Origin: Muricea muricata
Lineage: Eukaryota > Cnidaria > Anthozoa > Malacalcyonacea > Plexauridae
DNA length: 64,000 nucleotides
Direction of reading: 5' to 3'
Assembly (NCBI GenBank): GCA_963855995.1
Contig: OY979717.1
Location: 48,342,244-48,406,243 of the forward strand
Shown here: positions 24,683-35,000 of the stretch, piece after piece
Numbering within the stretch: position 1 is the first letter of the stretch
Layout of the letters: every line of letters starts with the position of its first letter
The notes under the pieces: generated by a model
Told to the model about the DNA's origin: nothing
Seen by the model: the letters and a program-made list of their open reading frames with translations, nothing else
The model's database searches: none
Program-made: the position numbers and the translations under genes

Positions 24683-24874
24683 CAAAGGCGGGAAAATGGA
24701 GTTATAAATTCCATGAATCTGAACTTTCATTGCATCAAATCTTCTCATTTCTTCCAAATACTGTTGAACTTGTTTGAAAAGACCTTTGTTTGTGTGGGAC
24801 AGTTTATTCAAGACCAGTTTATGCTGTTCCTGGGTTATGAGCTGCCCTGTCAGTACCGTCTGTACGCAAACCGG
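24683..24874 (-). CDS. Candidate 64-codon exon of an unrecognised gene
   Basis: On the minus strand a strong acceptor (pyrimidine-rich, ending CACCATATAG) is followed by 192 nt with no stop, then a strong donor TTTG|GTATGT. Both boundaries are phase 0. The product is helical and coiled-coil-like (LITQEQHKLVLNKL, FKQVQQYLEEMRRFDAMKVQ). I do not recognise it. A decayed copy on the same strand lies at about 25640-25850. Like the exons of the tandem 2.26-kb units upstream on the minus strand, it is phase 0-0, so it may be a more 3' exon of that gene. That link is only inference. Confidence 0.4.
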
Positions 24875-24884
24875 CTATATGGTG

Positions 24885-26797
24885 TAAGTAAAATTACAAA
24901 TATAATTAAAATAATTGTAGACTGGCGCAATGAAATAGGTGGATTGCACATATGATTTATTCTAGTTTCGTCATTATTTTCTTAGGAGATCAATGTGACC
25001 ATGTGTATAAGCCAGAACTTTCAAACAAAACAAATTTTCGAACCAATCTGCAATCAGATCACTCTGATTGATTGTGATATCAACAACAAATTGAAGAAAG
25101 GTTGTAAAAACCTTGGGGTTGAATCTATGGTCAAAAAATCGTTTCCTTTTCAGACCATCATTATCTCTCAGCTTCCTTTTTGTAAAGTTTTCTAGTGTTT
25201 TTGTCGTGATCAACATAGATTAAACGTTCTTACCAGAAGCAGCAAGAGAGATTGAAGAATCATTTAAAAAATAAAACACGCAGAATCAGATAAAGATACG
25301 CCTACTAAGGCGCTCATACCGACAGCCGAGAACTGAGAAATTTGGCACAAGGTGGGCAAGATCTAGATCTCGTAAAATTAAAAACGCAAATGAAAGACCG
25401 GCCTAGACAACTGCTCAGGAGAGACTTATTTACTGTTCCTCTAAAGGGTTACACTACTGTATTACTTAATTTTACAAAAAATTGTTAAATCCCTGAGTAA
25501 AAAAGATAGTAAATTATAAAGTCTGCAGAACAGGAATACATTTCGACGAGATTTCCTTACAATGCATTATATCAAAACTTCTCACGAAATTAATCAGAGA
25601 AAAAAAACTAGTACAACAGGCTGTTTTTCCGCTCGTTCACCGTTTATTATGTGCTCCTTTCATTTCATCAAATCGTTTCATTTTTCCGGATACTGTTGAA
25701 TTTGTTTGCATAAACCTTCGTTTTTGCGGTCAATTTATCATTCTAGTTGTTCAACTGGTTAATCATCTTCAAGTTCAATTCATAATGTAGCTACCTGAGT
25801 TTTGAGCGGGCTCGTCTGTACCGTCTGTACCGCCTATATGGTATAAGTAAAATTACCAATATAAGTAAAAAACAACAGGTACGTTGACTGGCTAATATAT
25901 ATGTGCATTAACTCTAGTTTATTTTAGCTTGATTCATAGGTACATTTATTATATTCTGATTTATTCTGGTTCAGTCGCTATTTTCTCGGCAAACTAGTGT
26001 GGCCATGTTTATACAAATCATATTGTTATACTAATTCAAAAGTTATTAAAAAGCGAGGATTAATCTCATTAAAATTAATTGGCAGACGAAAACCAGTGCA
26101 ATTGCAGAACTGGTTGTTTCTCTACTCGTTTACCTTACTCTGTGCTCCTTTTTCAGACTTGGCTATGGCAACATCAGGTTTGAAAGACTTTTTTTGACCA
26201 AACAGAATCTAAAAGCATTGCTTGTTTCAGGCAAGACATTTTATTTATAAAAGGATGTAACGAAATCAAATTGGAAATGTATTTTATCTTTCTTCGCCAC
26301 AAGGCCAGGGACAGGGTCAAATCAACTTGGCCTGTCAACTTTCCCTATGGGAAGAAATTTAACCTGTGTACTGGAGAAGACCGATCGACGATTTATCAGT
26401 GAGCGTTGAATTATTCTCTTTCCGCATGAAGACTGCCTTTGGGCAACATAGACATTTATAGTGCAAGCTCACGCATTTGTCCATTGTCTTGATCGTTTTG
26501 GTCATATACTATCTCGAATGAGAACAGCACAGATACCTAAACTGTTAAAATGTTCTTTTAATCTCACCGTTTTAAGTATTTTATTTTTGTTTTGGTAATC
26601 GATTTTCTAAACTCAGGAAAAGGTTATTACATATAACATCCCCATATAATATCTTTAATTCGCTCTTGCTATAAAGTTAGTGAGTTAGCAGAACGGTACT
26701 AGTGCTGTACATGGCACATCTTTTAAAGGTAAATATCTTTAGCTTGTGTTCATCTGACAATATGTAATAATGATATGTTTCAAACGAATTGATTAAG
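24885..26797. other. Interval with a degenerate segmental duplication
   Basis: Sequence around 24730-25030 recurs in decayed form at about 25650-26020 (shared CCGTCTGTAC, TATATGGT and TGGCCATGT-like blocks). No further gene is supported. On the minus strand, ATG ATT CTT CAA followed by leucine codons and a donor (TCTG|GTAAGA, about 25225-25260) resembles a signal-peptide exon, but nothing confirms it. Confidence 0.4.
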
Positions 26798-29063
26798 CTG
26801 CCAAAAGAGTAAATCATGCGGGCTTCTGTATACGACATTTTCGATAGATAATATTCAAACAAATTTTCCCTGGTCCAACCTGGGTCTTTTCTTGTGGTCC
26901 CTTGGATGTTGCTTCTCCATACTCTCCCTCTCCTTTTGGATTGCGAATCAAAGATTCAGATATTTTCTCTACTGAAGGCGAATTTACGCAAGCCTTAAAA
27001 AATAAAACATAAGGCCGTAAGCGAGATTCGTCGTAATTCATTATATTGTTATATAGCAGACAGTGATATTCACAGTGATATATTTTTCATATCTTCACTG
27101 GTGAAGACATCGTTCACGTGATTGTTTCCTGCCAAAAAAATTGTGTTTTCAAATTAGCGATGTTTGTAAGAGCAGCGAACATATTTTCACCTTTGTTTAA
27201 AGAAAACTACTATACAATTTTTTGACGAAAAAATAAAACGAAATCCAGTAAAACAGTAGAAGCATGTACAGTTACTCATTAATTTTGATAATATGATGTA
27301 ATTAGTTGAAATAAAGCTAACCAATATTACTGATTTGGGTCTTTAAAAGACGACTTCAATGTATTTAAGCTTTTAACTACCAAGGAATGAAAAAAGGAAA
27401 ACAAGACAAATGTTTTTTCGTGGGTCAGTGGAGGTGAAGTACTCCGGGGATGAAAAATTATTACATAAAACTATCACAGGTTGACAACAGCTTATGTCCT
27501 ACGAGACCATTTCTATTGGTTAATCCAGTGTCAACGAAAACATGTACAATATGACATTTTTACCTGTATCAGATAACCTGCCATGATGTACATATGCTTG
27601 CATCGTGCGCGGAGCTTGATCACTAGTTACGCACGACGTGAGAAACGGCGTACTTGCAATGGATAATATCCAAGTAAGATGAAAACTTGTTAGCCACATT
27701 GCTCCATTAACTTTAATATATAATTAGGGTAATGAACAGAACATTACACGGCGGTTTTCAGATATAAATTGCCTTCTCGCGGTAAAAACAATATTTTACT
27801 CATTCACTGCGATCGTTATTCGTAAAATATTTCCTTTCACGATTCGAAGAGAAAATTGATATCTTCGCGAAGATAAAACTGATGATTGATATTTTGCGCA
27901 TTTTGCATGACGTGAATCTTAATTTAATTATCTGTCTATATACACCAAAGCCTTTAAGGCTAAGAGCAAAAGTATACGTACTTCAGGAAAATAGTTAATT
28001 GTAGCTGTTGTAGTTGTGTAAACAACCCTAAAATCGTTTTCCTGTAAACTACCTTGGATGATTTGTCTTCTTCGTTCGCTGCACTATCCTCCACCATCGC
28101 GAAACATTGATTTTGAGTGAATGCATACTCCTTGAAATAAAATAGGAATACGAAAAGGCAGGGTTATTTTGAAGGACTTTTATATTTTATACTCTCAATG
28201 CAATTGTTGGCAATATTATAAACGATTAGAAAATTTCAATTGCTTATTTCCTATGCCACAAAAATTTAACCAAGTGCCTCAGATTAAACTAAACGTAATC
28301 TTAAAATAACACAAACTAATGTAGCCTGAGTATCTGGCTAGCTCTCGTTGATATTTGAACGAGGGTCTAATACTCAGGCTAAAACATATGCCATAAAACT
28401 TTTCTCAGGCTTGTTCTTTTCAAATCGTGTTCTCTTATGAGTTTAACTGAAATTATAACAAATTACCATTATCTTTTTATTTTTTCCATTTTCATTAGTT
28501 TTCGTTTCTTTCTTTCCCATGTTTCCCAATGCACTGGATAAATTACCCTTAACGAAGAACTAGAATAATTTTTGCTGGAGTGTATTCTAAGCAAATTATA
28601 ACTATAAGTGCAAACAGTAAGCAAATATTACCTGCAGACACTCGGTATTACCCTTTCCTCCCAATTTTTGCTCTTTATCTCTTTCTGGACTTTTATTTTC
28701 TTTCTCAGTGGTTTTCCATCGTTCCTTTTGTGAAGAGAAATCCTTTGATAGATTTGGAAAAACAGATTAGCGCTGAGGTCACAAACAAATAATCGCACAT
28801 GCATGCGCATTAAATGCACCAATACAGTAGCTACTGTTGTGTTGATGTTGTAATTAATTTACGGATATAAGCGAAGTTACGCATTACTTAACTTTGATAT
28901 TTACGGTATTACCTCCGGAGAGGACGATATTGGAACAGAGCTTCTTGTTACGAGTCGCTAATGTCTGAGTTGTCGGTATTATCTGCACATTCTTAGTTTT
29001 GTATGTATTGAATACTGATTACGAACATTACATTTATGTAGGTTTGAAACAATATTATTAAAA
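26798..29063 (-). repeat. Tandem 2.26-kb unit 1 (complete)
   Basis: The first of three head-to-tail copies, defined by the repeated start GCCAAAAGAGTAAATCATGCG (26800, 29068 and 37407). It carries exon gamma (28742-28632), exon beta (28130-28053) and exon alpha (26993-26880) on the minus strand. Introns are also conserved between copies, so the duplication is genomic, not retroposed. Confidence 0.85.
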
Positions 29064-32000
29064 CCTGCCAAAAGAGTAAATCATGCGTAAATCAATTAGA
29101 GCAAATCTGTATGCGACATTTTCGATAGACAATATTCAAACAAATTTTTCCTTGTCCTACCTGAGTCTTTTCTTGTGACCCCTTGGATGTTCCTTCTCCA
29201 TACTCTCCCCCTCCTTTTGGACTACGAATCAAAGGTTCAGATATTCTCTCTACTGAATGCGAATTTACGCGAGCCTTAAAACATAAAAGATCCGGCCGTA
29301 AGCGAGATTCGTCGTAATTTAATACATTAGTATATATCAAACAGTGATATTCACAGTGATATATTTTTCATATCTTCACTAATGAAGATATCGTTCACGT
29401 GATTATTTCCTGCCAAATGTTTCCAAATTAGCGATTTTTGTAAGAGCAGCGAACCAATTTTCACCTTTGTTTAATAAAGAAAGACTACTATACAATTTTT
29501 ACCGAAAAAAATGAAACGAATTCCAGTAAAACAGCAGAAGCATGTGCAGGTACTCATTAATTTTAATAATATGATGTAATTAGTTGAAATAGAGCTGGCT
29601 AATAATACTGATTTGGGTCTTTAAAATACGACTTTAGTGTGTCCAAGCTTTTAATCACCGAGGAATGAAAAAAGGAAAACAAGACAAATGGTTTTTTTTG
29701 TGGGAGAAATGGGTCAGGGGGGGGAGGGTAAAGTACTCCGGAATTAAAAAACTACTACATAAAACTATCACACTTTGACAACAACTTATGTCTTGCAAGA
29801 CCATTTCTATTGGTTAATCCAATGTCAAAGAAAACAATATGACATTTTTACCTGTGTCAGGCAACATGCAATGATGTACATATGTTTGCATCGTGCGCAG
29901 ACCTTGATCACTAGTTACGCACGACGTGAGATACGGCGTACTTGCAATGGATAATATCAAAGTAGTAATGAACAGAACATTACACGGCGGTTTTAAGATA
30001 TAAACTAACTTCTCGTGGTAAAAATAATGTTTTACTCATTCACTGCGATCATTATTAGTAAATATTTGCTTTCACCACTCGAAAAGAAAATTGATATCTT
30101 CGCGAAGGTAAAATTGATGATTGTGATTTTGCACATTTTGCATGATTATTTTCGATGTGAATTTTAATTGAATTATCTGTATATACGCTACACCAAACCC
30201 TTTAGGGCTAAAAGCGAAAGTATACGTATATCAGGAAAATAGTTGTAGTGTGGTAGTTGTGTAAACAACCTTAAAACCGTTTTCCTGTCAACTACAGTAC
30301 TGTCCAGAAATAACCTAACAAAAACCGCGGTCGAACCGCAGTCGAACCGCGGTTGAACCGAGGTTCAACTGCGGTTTAACCGCGGTTTAACCCCAGCTGA
30401 ACCGTGATTAAGGTGAGGGTGAACCGCGGTTTAACTGAGGTTTGACCGGAGTGCTGCAAGCGCACATACCGTGCTACAGTTGCATGGACATGTAAGGTAT
30501 GATGATATATATGATAATTACAATTTGGACCATACAGTATTTTGAGTCTGATACAAATCAAGCGCTTAGCTCACGAGGGAGTTCAGAAGACGGCTGTTAT
30601 GTTAAATGCCAGCATGAACATTTTGACACGAACGAAGTAAAGCGAAATATTTTATTTCACTGAACTCTTACTTATAGCGCGGGAAAAACAAACGTGATTA
30701 GCGATGCATGAATGCATGCATGGACTAGGCTTCCACCTATTTCTTTATTTGTTCCTGTCAATCAAAATAATCTATCTGCTTGAAGTAATGTAAAAATGCT
30801 GACCAATTAAAGTACTCGTACCAAACCATAGTCAATTTGGCATGATATAAGTAATAAAAAACACATGGCTAATGCCCTGCTAATGCCCGAAAGTTTTCAC
30901 GTCCTAAGATGTTTATATATAAGATGAATAATCCTGCCCATCTTGACAGCCTTATATATGTAATCCTCACGTTAATAACCTCTTGCCTTGAGCCGGAATA
31001 TCAATGATCGCATGTGTGATGTGAGAAACTCAGTCATAATAGAACCAAAACAACACCCTGTATTTCATTTCTTACACGGCACGTCGGTATTTTTTTCTCA
31101 CACGGAACGTATTTGGTAAATAAGTTTTTGATTAAAAAACCAACAGTATTTGGTATCATGAAATGATAAAATTTCGCATCTTACTGAAGTAATAGCGCTA
31201 GCGCGAAATATAGTTACTTTAAACTGGCGTATTCTTTAAACTGGCGTAATATTGCATGTGACGGTGTTATTGTGAATAATTCGACAAAACGATATTGATG
31301 CCGGTTCTTTATATTTCAACATTTATTCATGTACACTTAGTAAAGCACAGTCGATTAAGCCTACACTAAGTTACATGCATAGAGGCTGCAACTCGTGTGT
31401 TTGATATTTTACACCATCAAAAATCATTGTATGAATTGGAAATGAACGCTAAATGATCGTTTATTCAACTGCGGTTATCTCTTGCGGTCGTCTGCGGTTA
31501 ACCTCAACCTCAACCGCACTTTAACCTCAACCGCACCGCACTTTAACCTCAACCGCACGGCACTTTAACCTCAACCGCACCGCACTTTAACCTCAACCGC
31601 AGTGTTAGGTTATTTCTGGACAGTACTGTACCTTTGGTGTGTTTTTGTCTTGTTGACATTTGTCTTCTTCGGTCGCTTCACTAACCTCCACCATCGCGAA
31701 ACATTGATTTTGATGGAATGCATATTCCTTGAAATAAAATAGAAATACGAAAAGGCAGGGTTATTTTGAAGCATTTTTTTATTTTGTGCTCCCCACGCAA
31801 TTGTTGGCAATATTATAAATAAACGATTAGAAAATTTCAATTGCTTATTTCCTATGCCACGCAAATCTAACGTGGTTAAATTTGTAACCAGGTGTCTCAG
31901 ATTAAACTAAACGTAATCTTAAAATAACACAAACTAATGTAGCCTGAGTATATGGCTCTCGTTGATATTTGAACGAGGGTCTAATACTCAGGCTAAAGCA

Positions 32001-35000
32001 TATGCCATAAAACTTTTCTCAGGCTTGTTCTTTTCAAATTTTGTTCTCTTATGAGTTATAACTGAAATCATAGCAAATTACCTTTATCTTTTTATTTTTT
32101 CTATTTTCATTAGGTTTCGTTTCTTTCTTTCCCATGTTTCTCGATGCACTGGATAAATTACCCTTAACGAAGAACTAGAATAATTTTTGCTGGAATATAT
32201 TCTAAGCAAATTATAACTATAAGTGAAAATATTAAGCAAATATTACCTGCAAACACTCGGTATTACCCTTTGCTCCGAATTTTTGCTCTTTATCTCTTTC
32301 TGGACTTTTATTTTCTTGCTCGGTAGTTTTCCATCGTTCCTTTTGTGAAGAGAAATCCTTTGATAAATTTAGAAAAACAGATTAGTGCTGTGGTCACAAA
32401 CAAATAATCACACATGCGCAGCAAATGCACAAATGCAGTAGCAACTGTTGTGTTGATGTTGTAATTAATTTACGGATATAAGTAGTAGTAGTAGTAGTAT
32501 AACTTTATTTATACACGCTGACCCCGTCAACCGCAACTGATTTCCACGGGGGGCGTGTGCCAGAAAATAACTTTACATGTGGAATAATATAGGCTATTTA
32601 CAAAATATATAAGTTTAAGACATACGAAAGTTTTAGATTATTTACAGGTAAATGACTAGAAGTTTTTACGCACTGATATGAGCAGCGATTCTATTTCGAA
32701 AGGAAGAAAGTGACTTGCTTTCCCTAATATCTTTTGGTATAGAATTCCAAAGATGTGCCCCGTCGTACATAAAACTTTTTTTCATGTTATTTGTACGTGG
32801 TTTCGGTAAACAGAGAGCACTTGAAATGTCCCGAAGGTGATAATTAGTTTTCTCACTCTTATACGTAAATAGATTTGTGAGTGATTTGGGACCGGTTTTG
32901 TTTAATACCTTGTACATCATCTTTGCTTTAGTTTTTTTCCTTTCTGTTTGGAGTGGCTCCCAGCCCAAAGCATGTAAAGCAATCGTATGATGTACGTCAT
33001 TGCTTAAATTCAGAATAATTCTAGCTGCTCTATTTTGTAGTTTTTGGAGCCGTTTTAATTGAGTTTCGCCAAATACATCCCATACTTCACAGCAGTAGTC
33101 AAAGTACGGACGAACAATTGCGTTATATATCAAAACAAGTGTGTCTTGATCAACAAATGGTTTGATGCGACGAATAGCAGAGATTCCTGATGTTACTTTT
33201 TTGCAAATTTTGTCAGTATTACGTTTCCAAGATAAATGCTGGTCAATTGTTACTCCAAGAGTTTTACATTCGTTTACTTGTTTAATTTGTTGATTTTCAA
33301 TGAAAACATTTAAATGAGAAGTAGAGATATTTCTTATCATTGGTTTTGAGCCAATCAACATAAACTCTGTTTTTGCTACATTGAGGCTAAGTTTATTGGC
33401 TATTAACCATTTTCTAAGGTTCTCCAAATCAGAATTTGCCGCAGCCTCTAGGTCAGTCAAAGTATTTGCTGAAGCAGTCAGGTTTGTGTCATCAGCAAAC
33501 ATCCGTGGCTTTGTTTTGTTTAGACAGTGAGGCAAATCGTTGAAGTACAACAAAAAGAATAATGGCCCTAAGATAGAGCCTTGTGGTACACCACATTTGA
33601 TTAGACGCTCAGATGAAAAGGAGTTCTTTATTTGGCACTTTTGATTTCGGTTAGTGAGATACGATCGGAGCAAAGTTAAAGCTTGTCCCCTTATTCCATA
33701 AAGCTCTAATTTTCTCAACAAAATTTGGTGATCAACAGTATCAAAGGCTGTTTTAAGATCAATTAAAACTACCAGGTTAAACATTTTTCTGTCTAGATTC
33801 ACATACCATTCATTGGTACAGTCTAATAATGCACTCGCTGTGGAGTGAAATTTTCGAAATCCAAATTGGGAATCACTGAGAAGCTCAAATTTTGTTAAGT
33901 AGCTATAAAGTTGATCATATAATATTCGCTCCATAATTTTACTAATGGCTGGTAAAACTGATATTGGTCTGTAGTTTCCAGGGATATTACGTTGGCCACT
34001 TTTATACAAAGGAATTACTCTAGCCACTTTCCATTCATCAGGAAAAGCAGATAGAGCAATAGCCCGATTGAAAATAAGTGTCAACGAATCTGAGATGACA
34101 GGTGCAGCTAATTTAATGATTTTGCATGAAATTTTATCAATTCCAGTTGCTTTATTGCTGGAAAGTCCATGTAAAAGACGAGAGACATGACTGACAGTAA
34201 CATGCTGGAATGCAGCAAACTCTGATTTAGCATTTTTGACATGCGTTTCAAAATTGTAACTTGAAAAATCTATGTTGCTAGCTAGATTTGGGCCAATATT
34301 TGAAAAATATTCATTAAAACCCTCCGCACTATCTTTATGATTTGCTAAATTATTTTCACCTACACATAGTTCATTTATCACAGTTGGTTTGTTTTGCCTA
34401 CCTAATAAGTTGTTTATACTTTTCCAAGCTTTCTTTGGATTAAATTTTTGACCAGCTATTTTTGAGGAATAGTAATCTTTTTTGGCATTTCTTAGTTCTA
34501 TATTCACTTTGTTTCTGGTTGTTTTAAAGTTTAACCAGTCATTTTCATTGTTTGTCAAAATGGCTTTTCGTTTAAAATTGTCCCTTGTATTCATAAGTTT
34601 CTTTATATCACTTGTAATCCAAGGGACTTTGTTTGATCTTATCTTTTTGTGTTGAAGTGGTGCATGTTGGTCTAGGACCTCTAGAAATAATTTTTTCCAA
34701 ATTTCCCACATGGCATTTGGATCTTCAGCAAAAAAATATACATATTCCCAGTGTTGTTTTAGCAGTTCTTCAGCAAATTTTTTCTCATCAAAATTTTTCA
34801 TGTTTCTAATTTCAAGAGTATTTTCTTGTTTCTTTATAATGACAGAAATTTTCCTGATTGCAAATACCAAGCTATGATCACTAATACCTGTGTGAATCAC
34901 ACCAGAATCAGAGATTTTCTCTGGTGTATTAGTGACAATATGATCGATAAGACTGGTGGTTGTCATAGTCACTCGAGTAGCTTCATCTATCAGTTGTGTT

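Noticed and set aside
27575-27660. Fourth conserved block in the 2.26-kb units as an extra exon
   Set aside because: A donor (ACAG|GTAAAA) is conserved in all three units, but no acceptor gives a phase-0 frame, unlike the other module exons.
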